Shown in pieces: positions 29,251 to 39,517 of a stretch of DNA of 46,094 nt (position 1 is the stretch's first letter; each line of letters starts with the position of its first letter). The notes beneath the pieces were generated by a model. That model saw nothing but the letters and a program-made list of their open reading frames with translations. It ran no database searches and was not told the origin of the DNA. Origin of the DNA: Prochlorococcus sp. AG-409-M05 (GTDB taxonomy: Bacteria > Cyanobacteriota > Cyanobacteriia > PCC-6307 > Cyanobiaceae); NCBI GenBank assembly GCA_003215435.1, contig QCKJ01000011.1, forward strand, positions 1 through 46,094, read 5' to 3'. The position numbers and the translations under genes are program-made.

Positions 29251-29322
29251 AGCGGATGAAGAGATTCGAACTCTCGACCCTCTCCTTGGCAAGGAGATGC
29301 TCTACCACTGAGCTACATCCGC
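29251..29322 (-). tRNA. tRNA-Gly (anticodon GCC)
   Basis: On the minus strand the sequence folds as a full cloverleaf: acceptor GCGGATG / CATCCGC with discriminator T, D arm GCTCAGTGGTAGAGC, anticodon stem TCTCC / GGAGA with loop TTGCCAA (anticodon GCC), and T arm AGAG TTCGAAT CTCT. No CCA is encoded. The 3' end faces the glycan island, the orientation usual for integration sites at tRNA 3' ends. Confidence 0.95.
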
Positions 29323-29357
29323 AAAATCAAGATTTCTAGAGGGTTTCCACCGACTAG

Positions 29358-29407
29358 ATCTATATAGAATGGAACAAGTAAAGGAGCTTGGACCTTTCCA
29401 TATAGAT
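29358..29407 (-). terminator. Structured element between ribH and tRNA-Gly
   Basis: Immediately after the ribH stop the minus-strand RNA can pair ATCTATA + TGGAA (from 29407) with TTCCA + TATAGAT (ending at 29358), a 12-bp stem with a 5-base bulge. No U-run follows, so it may be a processing or protective stem rather than a classical terminator. Confidence 0.35.
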
Positions 29408-29415
29408 TATATTGC

Positions 29416-29901
29416 CTAGGGTGATGCATCTAAAGAGGAAATTAAAGATGCCATCTCTAAAGCTTGTAAAGCAAAACTCCAACCTAAATTACTCTTAATC
29501 CCAGCCCTTTCCAAAGCTTGTTGCATTGTGTCAGTTGTGAGCACACCAAATATGACTGGTACAGAAGTTTCTCTAGAAACTGAAGCAATTCCTTTACTAA
29601 CCTCTGATATGACAACATCAAAATGAGGTGTATCTCCACGAATAACAGCTCCTAACGCAATTACTACTTGATAACGACCAGTACTCGCCAATGTCTGAGC
29701 AACAAGGGGTAACTCAAAAGAGCCCGGAACCCAAGCAATGTCTAATTGAGAACTAGAAGAAGTTGTGTCAATACCATGTCTAGAAAGGCAATCTAAACAC
29801 CCACTAAGCAACTTGCCAGTTACCAAATCATTGAAACGTGCTACCACCACAGCAACACGAAGCCCCTTGACCTCAGAAAAGCGACCTTCAAAAATAGCCA
29901 T
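29416..29901 (-). CDS. ribH: 6,7-dimethyl-8-ribityllumazine synthase
   Basis: Penultimate step of riboflavin synthesis, condensing 5-amino-6-ribitylaminouracil with dihydroxybutanone phosphate. The 161-residue protein has [45 protein letters not shown] with the catalytic His in HFD, and [16 protein letters not shown]. Length is normal for the 60-meric or pentameric enzyme. It is 53 bp downstream of psbZ on the same strand, and they may form one transcript. Confidence 0.97.
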   Translation of the reverse strand: MAIFEGRFSEVKGLRVAVVVARFNDLVTGKLLSGCLDCLSRHGIDTTSSSSQLDIAWVPGSFELPLVAQTLASTGRYQVVIALGAVIRGDTPHFDVVISEVSKGIASVSRETSVPVIFGVLTTDTMQQALERAGIKSNLGWSFALQALEMASLISSLDASP

Positions 29902-29954
29902 TATTAAATAAGCATGTATTTACCATGCTGCAACAATGTATGCAGTTGTTTCTC

Positions 29955-30155
29955 TTAGACAACAAAGAAGCTGACTAGTCCATTCAAGAGGACGATATGA
30001 AACCAGACTCCACATGCCCTTTCAATTAGCTTGATATTTCTAGAACGGCCTCCATAGGGTTCTGAATCAGAAGCAAACAATAGTGGAACCCCCACAACCA
30101 ATATTAAAGAGGCCAGCAAAAGGGCATTCGCAAGAATAAATGACAGGGAATTCAT
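29955..30155 (-). CDS. psbZ: Photosystem II protein PsbZ (Ycf9)
   Basis: 66-residue membrane protein with two helices: residues 8-28 (NALLLASLILVVGVPLLFAS) and the C-terminal WFHIVLLNGLVSFFVV. The pattern LVVGVP.LFAS, followed by a polar loop and a second helix, is characteristic of PsbZ, a peripheral subunit of photosystem II near CP43 that influences antenna coupling. Slightly longer than the 62 residues of chloroplast Ycf9. A photosystem gene in this position confirms an oxygenic phototroph. Confidence 0.88.
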   Translation of the reverse strand: MNSLSFILANALLLASLILVVGVPLLFASDSEPYGGRSRNIKLIERACGVWFHIVLLNGLVSFFVV

Positions 30156-30310
30156 GGGTAATGAGGTAAAGGAGCCATTGCTCTCTGCTCAATTATTCTC
30201 CCATGAGGGTGAGAGATCTGACTAAAAGCTAACAAGAGGTGTCGCGAGGCTTCACATGGCAAATACAATTAACTGGGGTAAGAATCTTTCTTTTCAGGGC
30301 AGGTGGAACC

Positions 30311-33058
30311 ATGACTGCCAACGATAAACCACTGCAAGGCAGTCTATTTGGAGATTCCGAACCAATCACCAATGAGAAACCACCAACTGAAAACGAGCAA
30401 TCCAATAAAAACACTGAACTTTCCAACGATGCGTTAGTTCAAGATGCAAAAGTCAGACCTCGCGTTCGGGAAAACCCAAAAAAGAAGGAATCAGAAGCCC
30501 AAATAGCAAGTAAAGGCGATTCTTCAAATAACGACCTACCGGCTTGGTACCACCACAGCTTGCTGGATGTCACCAAACTCACTCCAATGCTTCGCCATTA
30601 TGTAGAACTGAAATCGGCCAATCCTGAAAGAGTCTTGCTATATAGGCTTGGTGACTTTTTCGAATGTTTTTTTGAAGATGCAATCCAACTATCACAAGTC
30701 TTAGAGCTAACCCTCACAGGTAAAGAGGGTGGTAAAGCGATTGGCAGAGTACCAATGGCAGGAATTCCACACCATGCTGTCGAGAGATACTGCGCAGAAC
30801 TGATAAAGCGTGGAAATAGCGTTGCACTTTGCGACCAAATTGAAAGTAGTGCAAACGCGTCTAAAGGGAATCTCCTTAGAAGGGAGATCACAAGAGTGCT
30901 CACTCCAGGCACAGTATTAGAAGAAGGCCTTTTAAAAGCAAGGAAAAATAATTGGCTTGCAGCTGTTCTCATAGAAAGAGCCCAAGAAGGCAATTCATTT
31001 CAATGGGGACTAGCAAGCGCTGATATCAGTACAGGGGAATTTTTCATTACCCAGCAAGAAAACCAAGAGGCACTCAGTGAAGAATTAGAAAAGCTAGAAG
31101 CTGCAGAAATTTTGTGGAGTGGAGATATAGAAGAAAAAGGCCAGGTTTGGCTTCCAGAAAAAAGACATGTCACAAAGATTGCTAAAACTCCGTTCAGTTA
31201 TCCAGCAGCTGAGTCTGCTCTCAAAAGAAATTTTCAATTAAAAACTCTCACAGCTATAGGGCTAGACGAAGTTCCTCTTGCGCTCCGAGCGGCTGGAGGA
31301 CTAATTAACTACTTGCATGAAACTAATCCATCAGAGTTTTTAGAAAATATAGATAAAGAAATTAAATCTATCCCTCCATTGGATTTGCCCCGCATTCTCT
31401 ACCCAGGTGATTTAATGATGATAGACGCCCAGACAAAGCGAAATCTAGAGATAACCAATACACAAAGGGATCAACAATTCCATGGCTCTCTTTTATGGGC
31501 AATAGATAGAACACTTACTGCGATGGGGGGGAGATGCCTTAGACGGTGGCTAGAAGCACCATTAATGGATTCAGACTCTATAAAAGAACGCCAATCAATT
31601 ATTAGTGAGTTAGTTAAATCAAAAACAAAAAGAATAACTATTCGGCGATTACTTAGACCAATGGGTGATCTAGAAAGATTAGCAGGACGAGCTGGGGCTG
31701 GCCAAGCAGGAGCACGAGACTTAATTGCTATAGCTGAAGGTCTGGAAAGACTGCCACAGATAGCTAAGCAACTTGATTCATTTGTGCAAATCCCGAAATG
31801 GATGGAGGAACTAATTGATTTTAATCCAAGTTTGCTTGAAATAGCTCAGAATATTCGTAATCAACTATTGAATAATCCACCTATCAGTCTTAGTGAAGGA
31901 GGTCTTATTCATGACAATGTAGATGAATTATTGGATGGTCTTAGAAATCAATTAGATGATCAAGATTCTTGGTTAGCAAATCAAGAAGCTGCTGAAAGAA
32001 AAGAAAGTGGGATAATAAATCTTAGGCTTCAGTATCATCGATCCTTTGGTTATTTTCTGTCTGTTACCAAAGCAAAGGCGGCAGAAGTTCCTACACATTG
32101 GATTAGGCGTCAAACACTAACTAATGAAGAACGTTTTATCACCCCTCAATTAAAAGCTAGGGAGGGAATTATCTTCCAAACAAAAGCAAGGGCGGCCCAG
32201 AGAGAATATGAATTGTTTTGTAACCTGCGAGAATATGTTGGCAAAGAAGCGGATACTTTACGAAAGGCTGCACGTGGAATAGCGGCTTTAGATGCCTTAA
32301 CAGGACTTGCAGAATTGGCAGCCACTAGTGGCTACTGTGCACCTACAATTCTAGAGAATAGAGCTGATGAGAATAACTCCAGGGAGCTAAGTATTAAAGG
32401 GTGTAGGCACCCAGTTGTAGAACAATTAATAGTAGAAGAGACCTTCAAAGAAAATGATATTGATTTAGGAAATGGGACTGATCTGATTATTCTTACTGGG
32501 CCAAATGCAAGTGGAAAAAGTTGTTACTTGCGTCAAATTGGATTGATCCAATTATTAGCACAAATTGGAAGTTGGGTACCTGCTAGAAGCGCAAGGCTAA
32601 GTATTGCTGATAGAATCTTCACAAGAGTGGGAGCCGTTGATGACCTTGCTGCAGGGCAGTCAACTTTTATGGTTGAGATGGCAGAAACAGCTTATATACT
32701 TAGGAATGCGACGAAAAATTCATTAGTTCTTCTCGATGAAATTGGGAGAGGAACAGCAACTTTTGATGGTCTATCAATAGCTTGGTCAGTTAGCGAATAT
32801 CTCTCTCAGTCTATAAAAAGTAGAACAATATTTGCAACGCACTATCATGAACTGAATGCCTTATCAGAAAGCATAAAAAATATAAAAAATTTTCAGGTAA
32901 TTGTTAAAGATACTGGTGATGAGCTTTTATTTCTATATCGTGTAAAGCCAGGTGGAGCAAACAGAAGTTATGGAATTGAGGTCGCTCGTTTGGCAGGAAT
33001 TCCAAGAGATGTTGTAGCTCGTGCAAGGCTGATTTTGAAACAGCTGGAAGAAAACTAA
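30311..33058 (+). CDS. mutS: DNA mismatch repair protein MutS
   Basis: Recognises mismatches and starts repair. Preferred start is the ATG at 30311 ([15 protein letters not shown], 915 residues), which has AGGTGG upstream; the open frame extends to a GTG at 30239 that would add 24 residues without family similarity. The N-terminus carries a hydrophilic extension of about 90 residues, then domain I with [12 protein letters not shown] near residue 113 (Phe-x-Glu mismatch motif). The ATPase has Walker [16 protein letters not shown] (about 730) and Walker [19 protein letters not shown] (about 805), plus FATHYHEL. The stop overlaps cobH by 4 bp. Confidence 0.96.
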   Translation: MTANDKPLQGSLFGDSEPITNEKPPTENEQSNKNTELSNDALVQDAKVRPRVRENPKKKESEAQIASKGDSSNNDLPAWYHHSLLDVTKLTPMLRHYVELKSANPERVLLYRLGDFFECFFEDAIQLSQVLELTLTGKEGGKAIGRVPMAGIPHHAVERYCAELIKRGNSVALCDQIESSANASKGNLLRREITRVLTPGTVLEEGLLKARKNNWLAAVLIERAQEGNSFQWGLASADISTGEFFITQQENQEALSEELEKLEAAEILWSGDIEEKGQVWLPEKRHVTKIAKTPFSYPAAESALKRNFQLKTLTAIGLDEVPLALRAAGGLINYLHETNPSEFLENIDKEIKSIPPLDLPRILYPGDLMMIDAQTKRNLEITNTQRDQQFHGSLLWAIDRTLTAMGGRCLRRWLEAPLMDSDSIKERQSIISELVKSKTKRITIRRLLRPMGDLERLAGRAGAGQAGARDLIAIAEGLERLPQIAKQLDSFVQIPKWMEELIDFNPSLLEIAQNIRNQLLNNPPISLSEGGLIHDNVDELLDGLRNQLDDQDSWLANQEAAERKESGIINLRLQYHRSFGYFLSVTKAKAAEVPTHWIRRQTLTNEERFITPQLKAREGIIFQTKARAAQREYELFCNLREYVGKEADTLRKAARGIAALDALTGLAELAATSGYCAPTILENRADENNSRELSIKGCRHPVVEQLIVEETFKENDIDLGNGTDLIILTGPNASGKSCYLRQIGLIQLLAQIGSWVPARSARLSIADRIFTRVGAVDDLAAGQSTFMVEMAETAYILRNATKNSLVLLDEIGRGTATFDGLSIAWSVSEYLSQSIKSRTIFATHYHELNALSESIKNIKNFQVIVKDTGDELLFLYRVKPGGANRSYGIEVARLAGIPRDVVARARLILKQLEEN

Positions 33059-33684
33059 AGTTGTGAGGCTCTCAACAAAGCATTAACAACAGCAGCAGAT
33101 ATAGAAGCACCGCCTCTAGTTCCATCAAGTCGAATATGTACCAACCCACTATTTTGCAAACGACTTTTACTCGCCTCAACACCTACAAAACCGACAGGCA
33201 TACCAATAATCAAACTAGGTGATGGTGCACCCGCAGAAATCAAGTCAAGCAAAGCATTTAAAGCTGTAGGAGAACTTCCTATCAGAACTATTGGTAATTG
33301 TTTTTCGTAAAATTTTTGAGAAAGTTCTTTCCAAGCAAGTGTCATCCCTATTGCTGTTCTAGTCATCCCAATTGGCACATTCTTAGGTGCCCAATCAAGA
33401 GCGCTGTGAACAGGGCTTCCAACAGTTCGCATAGCCATCGGCCTCACAGCAACTGCAGACATTTGTGTATCCGTAAGAATTGGAGCTCCTGCAAGTAATG
33501 CAGCCAAGCCGATCTCACAAGAATCTTTTGTGAAATGCAAAAAAGACTTGAGATGAAAATCACCACTAGTGTGAATAACTCGATAAATGACTTGGTTTTG
33601 CAAAGCATTACAACCTTCTTCTCCTAGTTGCTTCTGAATCCTTCGAATGCTTTCAAGGAAAATAGGATGGTCAGAACTATTCAC
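33055..33684 (-). CDS. cobH: Precorrin-8X methylmutase (CobH/CbiC)
   Basis: Moves a methyl group from C-11 to C-12 of precorrin-8x in cobalamin synthesis. The 209-residue protein has [18 protein letters not shown] with the catalytic His, the family pattern [15 protein letters not shown], and the C-terminal [16 protein letters not shown] and [16 protein letters not shown] picocyanobacterium making its own (pseudo)cobalamin is expected to carry it. Convergent with mutS (4-bp overlap) and divergent from holA across 54 bp. Confidence 0.95.
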   Translation of the reverse strand: MNSSDHPIFLESIRRIQKQLGEEGCNALQNQVIYRVIHTSGDFHLKSFLHFTKDSCEIGLAALLAGAPILTDTQMSAVAVRPMAMRTVGSPVHSALDWAPKNVPIGMTRTAIGMTLAWKELSQKFYEKQLPIVLIGSSPTALNALLDLISAGAPSPSLIIGMPVGFVGVEASKSRLQNSGLVHIRLDGTRGGASISAAVVNALLRASQL

Positions 33685-33738
33685 AAGATTGTTAAACCGT
33701 TCATTTCAAAACATCTCATCAAGATTCTTTTTTGAGCA

Positions 33739-34749
33739 ATGCCGATTCATCTGATCTGGGGGGATGATTCCGCAGCTAGAGAAAATGCCATAGAAGCTTT
33801 GATCAATGAAACAGTTGATTATCAATGGAGCAGTATCAACTTAACTCGTCGTGATGGATCAGACTCATCACAAGCAAGTCTTGCTTTAGAAGAAGCACGA
33901 ACCCCTCCTTTCGGCAGTGGCGGGCGACTAACAGTGCTCAACAGAAGTCCATTCTGTAATGGATGTAATAGTCAACTTGCTGAACAATTTCAATTAAGTG
34001 TTGACCTCATTCCAAAAGACAGTCATTTAGTGCTTAATAATTCACTGAAGCCTGATGGGCGGCTAAAAACAACAAAAACAATTCAAAAATTAGTAAAAGC
34101 AAAAATCGCACAAGAAAAGGTTTTCTCCCTGCCAACCTTGTGGGACGTTGAAGGGCAAAGAAAGCTTGTACAAAGAACGGCCGAGGAATTAAATCTTCAT
34201 CTCGAAGGAGAAGCAATCGAAACAATTGTGGATTTGATAGGTAATGACAGTATTCGTCTAAGAAATGAACTTGAAAAATTATCCATAAATTTATCTATAA
34301 AAACAGACAAGTCAGATATTCCAACTGCTCCACCCAAGATCACGGTTGCAAAGATCAACAGTTTGATTGCGGGTGAAACTACAAATGTATTTAGAGTTGG
34401 AGATGCACTATTGGAAGGAAATACTGGGGAAGCCATTACGCAGCTTGATCTGCTTATAAATGCCGGTGACCCTGCCCTCCGAATCATTGCGACGCTATCG
34501 GGTCAAATCAGGGGCTGGTTATGGGTGAGCATGCTCGAAAAGCAAGGAGAAAAAGATGTTGCAGTTATCGCTAAAGCCGCTGGTATAGCAAATCCAAAAC
34601 GCATCTATATATTAAGGAAGCAAATAAATGGCAAGAAGCCCACGGTTTTCCTCAAAATGTTGAGTCAGGTACTAGAAATTGAAGCAGATCTCAAGAATGG
34701 GAAACAACCAAATGAAGCCTTTAGAGATGGTCTAATCAAAACTTCCTGA
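33739..34749 (+). CDS. holA: DNA polymerase III, delta subunit
   Basis: Clamp-loader wrench subunit that opens the beta sliding clamp. The 336-residue protein has the expected HolA layout: N-terminal IHLIWGDDSAARENAIEAL, the beta-binding region, SHLVLNNSLKPDGRLKTTK, the middle lid helices, and the C-terminal collar domain (GEAITQLDLLINAGDPALRIIATLSGQIRGWLWV, split over about 230-265). It is 50 bp upstream of lysC in the same direction. Confidence 0.92.
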   Translation: MPIHLIWGDDSAARENAIEALINETVDYQWSSINLTRRDGSDSSQASLALEEARTPPFGSGGRLTVLNRSPFCNGCNSQLAEQFQLSVDLIPKDSHLVLNNSLKPDGRLKTTKTIQKLVKAKIAQEKVFSLPTLWDVEGQRKLVQRTAEELNLHLEGEAIETIVDLIGNDSIRLRNELEKLSINLSIKTDKSDIPTAPPKITVAKINSLIAGETTNVFRVGDALLEGNTGEAITQLDLLINAGDPALRIIATLSGQIRGWLWVSMLEKQGEKDVAVIAKAAGIANPKRIYILRKQINGKKPTVFLKMLSQVLEIEADLKNGKQPNEAFRDGLIKTS

Positions 34750-34799
34750 ATCATTAACCTACAAGCTGAAATAATCAAACCATTACCTTTTATATATGG

Positions 34800-36572
34800 A
34801 TGGCCTTGCTTGTACAAAAATTCGGCGGCACATCAGTCGGAAACGTAGAGCGCATCCAATCCGTAGCTCAAAGAATTGCTAGCTGTAAAGAGCTAGGTCA
34901 AGACCTAGTAGTTGTAGTGTCCGCTATGGGGCACACCACAGATGAATTAACTGGCCTAGCCAAGTCGATAAGCAAGACCCCCCCCCAAAGGGAAATGGAT
35001 ATGCTTCTCGCTACTGGTGAACAAGTCTCAATAGCTTTACTATCGATTGCTTTGCATGAGCTTGGAATTCAAGCCATCTCAATGACTGGTGCTCAAGTAG
35101 GAATCGTCACAGAATCCGCTCATGGAAAAGCAAGAATTCTAGAAATCAAAACTGAACGCTTAAAATCCCTGCTCAATCAAGGGAAAGTTGTCGTTGTTGC
35201 TGGTTTTCAAGGCACAACCACTAGCCAAGGCGGGACAGCAGAAATTACAACCCTCGGAAGAGGAGGTTCAGATACTTCAGCAGTAGCTCTAGCTGCAGCA
35301 TTAAAGGCAGACGCCTGCGAGATTTATACAGATGTACCTGGAGTCCTTACCACTGATCCCCGCAAGGTAGCTAATGCTCAATTGATGAAAGAAATTAGTT
35401 GCGATGAAATGCTCGAGCTCGCCAGCCTTGGAGCAGCAGTACTACATCCCAGAGCAGTAGAAATTGCAAGAAACTATGGCGTGACTCTTATAGTTCGATC
35501 AAGCTGGAGCGATCAAGAAGGCACACAATTAACTAGTGATGCCTCAAAAATCATTAAACAAGAAGGACTAGAACTTGGTAGGCCAGTAGATGGGGTTGAA
35601 CTAGTTGAAGGTCAAGCTGTCTTAGCTCTTTCTCATATACCTGACAAACCTGGGATAGCAGCAAAGCTCTTTGAAAGCCTTTCCAATGGAAAGGTAAATG
35701 TTGATCTAATTATTCAATCAACTCATGAAGGCAATAGCAATGACATCACGTTCACTGTTACTGAATCTGAACTAAACAAAGCTAAAAACGTTTGCAAAGA
35801 GTTAATCGAAAAAATAGGCGGAAAACTCTCTGCAGAAGGTGGTATGACAAAACTCAGCATTAGTGGTGCAGGGATAATGGGTCGCCCAGGAGTAGCCGCT
35901 AGTTTGTTTGATACCCTTTCAAGAGCAGGAATTAATCTCCGTCTAATAGCAACAAGTGAAGTAAAGGTAAGTTGTGTTATTAATGCAAATCTTGGTAATA
36001 AAGCTCTTAGAGCTGTTACGGAAACATTTGAAATAAATGAAAATCAAACCATTATTAATCCATTGTTAATGTCTAACAATGCTCCAGAGGTTCGAGGGGT
36101 TGCGCTGGACACGAATCAAATCCAGCTGAGTGTTAAAAAAGTTCCTGATCAGCCCGGTACCGCAGCTGCTCTTTGCGCAAATATGGCAGATGCTGGAATC
36201 AGCCTAGATGCAATAGTGCAATCAGAAAGACAACACGAAGATGGCAGTCGAGATATTAGCTTCATAATGAAACGTGAACATCGTAATCACGCTGATAAAG
36301 CCTTAGTGCCTTTACTGGCTCAATGGCCTGGAGCAGAATTAGAAGAAGGCCCAGCCATTGCACGTGTAAGTGCTGTTGGTGCTGGCATGCCAACAACCAC
36401 AGGGACTGCAGGAAAGATGTTTCGGGCCATAGCAGATGAAAATATCAATATCGCGATGATCGCAACTAGTGAAATACGTACTAGTTGCGTTGTTGCAGAG
36501 GCTGATGGTATTTCAGCATTAAAAGCAGTTCATCAGCGGTTTGGTTTGGACTCAGTAAATCAGGAAATCTAA
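34800..36572 (+). CDS. lysC: Aspartate kinase with four ACT domains
   Basis: Phosphorylates aspartate, first step to lysine, threonine and methionine. The kinase domain has KFGGTSVGNVERI (residues 7-19), LLATGEQVSIALLS and TTLGRGGSDTSAVALA. The C-terminal half has four ACT units, starting with LALSHIPDKPGIAAKLFESL, LSISGAGIMGRPGVAASLFD, LSVKKVPDQPGTAAALC and VSAVGAGMPTTTGTAGKMF. Four ACTs (590 residues instead of about 410-450) is the cyanobacterial form and predicts feedback inhibition by lysine and threonine. The ATG at 34800 is in frame; another ATG four bases earlier is not. Ends 4 bp from convergent uvrB. Confidence 0.96.
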   Translation: MALLVQKFGGTSVGNVERIQSVAQRIASCKELGQDLVVVVSAMGHTTDELTGLAKSISKTPPQREMDMLLATGEQVSIALLSIALHELGIQAISMTGAQVGIVTESAHGKARILEIKTERLKSLLNQGKVVVVAGFQGTTTSQGGTAEITTLGRGGSDTSAVALAAALKADACEIYTDVPGVLTTDPRKVANAQLMKEISCDEMLELASLGAAVLHPRAVEIARNYGVTLIVRSSWSDQEGTQLTSDASKIIKQEGLELGRPVDGVELVEGQAVLALSHIPDKPGIAAKLFESLSNGKVNVDLIIQSTHEGNSNDITFTVTESELNKAKNVCKELIEKIGGKLSAEGGMTKLSISGAGIMGRPGVAASLFDTLSRAGINLRLIATSEVKVSCVINANLGNKALRAVTETFEINENQTIINPLLMSNNAPEVRGVALDTNQIQLSVKKVPDQPGTAAALCANMADAGISLDAIVQSERQHEDGSRDISFIMKREHRNHADKALVPLLAQWPGAELEEGPAIARVSAVGAGMPTTTGTAGKMFRAIADENINIAMIATSEIRTSCVVAEADGISALKAVHQRFGLDSVNQEI

Positions 36573-36576
36573 AGGT

Positions 36577-38601
36577 TCAATGCTTTCCGACAAGCTTCTG
36601 CCGAAGATGTTGAATCTTATCTCTCAAACTAGCGGCTTTTTCAAAATCTAACTCTTTAGCAGAAGCTTTCATCTGCATCTCAAGCTGATGAATTAACTCT
36701 GGCAAAGCATCTAAATCAAGACTAGTTTCTGACTCAGCAATCATTGTTGAAATCTCAACAAAATCAGAATCCTCTGAATCATTTTGCAACCTGCGCGAAA
36801 GTTCTAAAAAAGAGAGAATTGAATTATTTATTTTCCGTACCGTAGGCTTAGGAACAATATTATTGGCATCGTTATATGCAATTTGAATATTTCTTCGACG
36901 TTCAGTCTCACTAATAGCCTTAGACATAGAAGCTGTCATCGTATCTGCATACAAAATTGCAGTTCCTTCTATATGTCGAGCTGCTCGACCAATTGTTTGT
37001 ATCAAAGAGCGTTCTGCTCTAAGAAAACCTTCCTTATCTGCATCAAGTATTACCACCAAAGAAACTTCTGGCAGATCAAGACCTTCTCTTAAAAGGTTAA
37101 CTCCAACCAATACATCATATTCACCTATACGCAAGTCTTGAATAATCTCTATTCTCTCGATTGAATGGATTTCCGAATGCAAATATCGAACTCTTACATC
37201 GTTCTGAGATAAGTAATCAGTCAGGTCCTCAGCCATTCTCTTAGTCAAAGTTGTAATCAATACTCTTTGTTGTTTTCTGGCTCGCGTACGTATTTCTTCA
37301 AGCAAGTCATCTACCTGGCCTTTAGTAGGCCGAACTTCAACTATAGGGTCAAGAACACCAGTTGGTCTTATAACTTGTTCAGCAATCTCCCCATCACTCT
37401 TTTTAAGTTCCCAGTCGCCCGGTGTTGCACTTATAAAAACTGTTTGTTGAGCTTTTTCCCAGAATTCTTCGCTCTTTAACGGTCTATTATCAGCTGCACT
37501 GGGCAATCTAAATCCATGGTCAATTAAAACATTTTTTCTAGCTTGATCTCCATTATACATTGCTCGTAATTGTGAGCAAGTTACATGACTTTCATCAACA
37601 AACAATAACCAATCATGAGGGAAATAATCAATCAAGCATTCAGGAGGTGTTCCTTCTTCTCTGCCAGATAAATGACGAGCATAATTCTCAACCCCATTAC
37701 AATAACCAACCTCTTTTAGCATCTCTAAATCGTAAGAAGTTCTTTGTTCTAATCTTTGCGCTTCTAACAACTTATCGGTGGAATTAAAAAAATCTAATCT
37801 ATCCTTTAACTCATTCCGAATATCACTTAAAGCCAATGAAAGGCGTTCTTTCGGAGTAACAAAATGTTTGGCAGGATAAATATTGATAATATCCAAATTT
37901 TGTATAATTTCCCCTGTTATCGGATCAACATATCGTATGGATTCCACTTCATCTCCAAACAACTCTATTCGAACAAGGCGATCTTCATAAGCAGGTCCTA
38001 TCTCTAATACGTCACCACGCAAGCGAAAGCGGCCACGAGAGATTTCAAGATCATTTCTACTGTATTGATTATTCACTAATTCACGTAAAGAAGTACGTAA
38101 GTCCAGAACATCTCCCACTCGAAATTGAACAGCGGACTTTAAGTATTCGCTAGGAATTCCTAAGCCATAGATACAACTTATTGATGCAACAACAATAACA
38201 TCACGTCTTTCAAATAATGAACGTGTTGCTGAATGCCTCAACATGTCTATTTCCTCATTTATCGAGGAAGTCTTTGCTATATAGGTATCGCTAACAGGTA
38301 CATATGCTTCAGGCTGATAGTAGTCGTAATATGAGATAAAGTATTCGACTGCATTATCAGGAAAAAACTCCCTTAATTCATTACAAAGTTGGGCTGCAAG
38401 AGTTTTATTATGAGCCAACACAAGTGCAGGTCTTCCAGTTTGAGCGATAACATTAGCGATCGTAAAAGTCTTTCCTGTTCCAGTTGCTCCTAAAAGAGTT
38501 TGATATGGCTTACCTAAATCCAGTCCTTCAACCAACCTTGCTATTGCAGAAGGTTGATCCCCTTGCGGTGAATAAGGTGCTTTTAAACGATAACAATTCA
38601 T
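36577..38601 (-). CDS. uvrB: Excinuclease ABC subunit B
   Basis: Damage-verification helicase of nucleotide excision repair. The 674-residue protein has Walker [17 protein letters not shown] (about 37-50), the beta-hairpin [12 protein letters not shown] that clamps [13 protein letters not shown], the helicase motif [24 protein letters not shown], and the C-terminal UVR motif ([18 protein letters not shown]) that binds UvrC. No cyanobacterial LexA box is visible in the 67-bp upstream gap. Confidence 0.97.
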   Translation of the reverse strand: MNCYRLKAPYSPQGDQPSAIARLVEGLDLGKPYQTLLGATGTGKTFTIANVIAQTGRPALVLAHNKTLAAQLCNELREFFPDNAVEYFISYYDYYQPEAYVPVSDTYIAKTSSINEEIDMLRHSATRSLFERRDVIVVASISCIYGLGIPSEYLKSAVQFRVGDVLDLRTSLRELVNNQYSRNDLEISRGRFRLRGDVLEIGPAYEDRLVRIELFGDEVESIRYVDPITGEIIQNLDIINIYPAKHFVTPKERLSLALSDIRNELKDRLDFFNSTDKLLEAQRLEQRTSYDLEMLKEVGYCNGVENYARHLSGREEGTPPECLIDYFPHDWLLFVDESHVTCSQLRAMYNGDQARKNVLIDHGFRLPSAADNRPLKSEEFWEKAQQTVFISATPGDWELKKSDGEIAEQVIRPTGVLDPIVEVRPTKGQVDDLLEEIRTRARKQQRVLITTLTKRMAEDLTDYLSQNDVRVRYLHSEIHSIERIEIIQDLRIGEYDVLVGVNLLREGLDLPEVSLVVILDADKEGFLRAERSLIQTIGRAARHIEGTAILYADTMTASMSKAISETERRRNIQIAYNDANNIVPKPTVRKINNSILSFLELSRRLQNDSEDSDFVEISTMIAESETSLDLDALPELIHQLEMQMKASAKELDFEKAASLRDKIQHLRQKLVGKH

Positions 38602-38668
38602 AAGCCATTTTTGGCAGCTTCAGCATTGAGCTGAGGCCACCAAGAACAGAAAGGAAGTCTCATTTTTA

Positions 38669-39445
38669 CTATTCAAAAACAGGGATTTTGAGACAGCCTA
38701 GGGCTTCCTTAATTTCTCTTACTACAGCAACCATTGATAAATAATCAGTCAAACGGTTAACGGCTGACCCTATACCCACTCCTGATGCACCTGAAGCTAT
38801 TGCCATTGGTACGGTTACAGAAGAAAGGCCAGATGCACATAAAATTGGAACGTTAATCTGTTCACTCAAAAAAGTTTTTGAGATGGTATGACAGGCAGCA
38901 AGGGTAGGGGCTGCTTTCTCTATTAACCCAAGAGAGCCAGAACTAAAAGGCTTGGCACTAGTGCCTCCTTCTGTCTGTATGAGGTCAACATCAAGCTCAA
39001 CTAAATCCAAAGCCAATTGAGCTTGCTGGTCTAAAGGCAAAATATGAGGGACTGTGACTGATAAAAAGACATCAGGCAATAACTTCCTGGTATCCCGAGC
39101 AAGCGAAAGTACTTTAAAAGCATCAAAGATCAGACCCTGAGAATAAAAAGCATCAAAATTACCGATTTCTATCATTGCTGCACCAGCGTCCATCGCAGAA
39201 GGGAAAAGCTCTGGATCAACCGAACTCACACATATAGGTAAGCCTGAAACATCAAAAGCAAGCCTTACAAGAGCAGGGTCACATGCCACATCAACAAAAT
39301 CTGCACCGCCCTTTCCAGCAGCCTTTGCTACACGCTCTACAGAAGCCGCGTCAAAATTAGTAATGCCAGAAATAATTTTAAGCATTGGACTTTCTTTAAA
39401 GCCGCGCTTTAGTTCAGTCGAAGAAATGTGAGTACGTGGCATCAA
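38669..39445 (-). CDS. ycf23: DUF561 / Ycf23 family protein
   Basis: 258-residue predicted TIM-barrel-like protein of the DUF561 family, known as Ycf23 in algal plastids and conserved in cyanobacteria. Recognisable: LKIISGITNFDAASVERVAKAA, GGADFVDVACDPALVRLAF, VCVSS-type PICVSSVDPELF, and IEIGNFDAFYSQG. Toward the C-terminus, LCASGLSSVTVPMAIASGASGVGIGSAVN looks like a phosphate-binding loop of a (beta/alpha)8 barrel. The function is unknown. The start at 39445 adds 20 residues before Met21 (39385, MLKIISG), which is a fair alternative start. Confidence 0.8.
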   Translation of the reverse strand: MMPRTHISSTELKRGFKESPMLKIISGITNFDAASVERVAKAAGKGGADFVDVACDPALVRLAFDVSGLPICVSSVDPELFPSAMDAGAAMIEIGNFDAFYSQGLIFDAFKVLSLARDTRKLLPDVFLSVTVPHILPLDQQAQLALDLVELDVDLIQTEGGTSAKPFSSGSLGLIEKAAPTLAACHTISKTFLSEQINVPILCASGLSSVTVPMAIASGASGVGIGSAVNRLTDYLSMVAVVREIKEALGCLKIPVFE

Positions 39446-39517
39446 AAAAGAACTGACTTATTTGATTCTCCCATTCACTAATGCCTTACTGTCAATTAAT
39501 GGGCAACCACTTTCGTA

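Noticed and set aside
12277-29322. Integrase, transposase, CRISPR array or prophage in the island
   Set aside because: None of the genes has such motifs, and no regularly spaced repeats or terminal inverted repeats were seen.
30239-30310. Longer mutS beginning at GTG 30239
   Set aside because: The 24 extra residues show no MutS similarity, and the ATG at 30311 has an AGGTGG in front.
38602-38668. LexA box upstream of uvrB
   Set aside because: No GTAC-N4-GTWC-like dyad in the gap.
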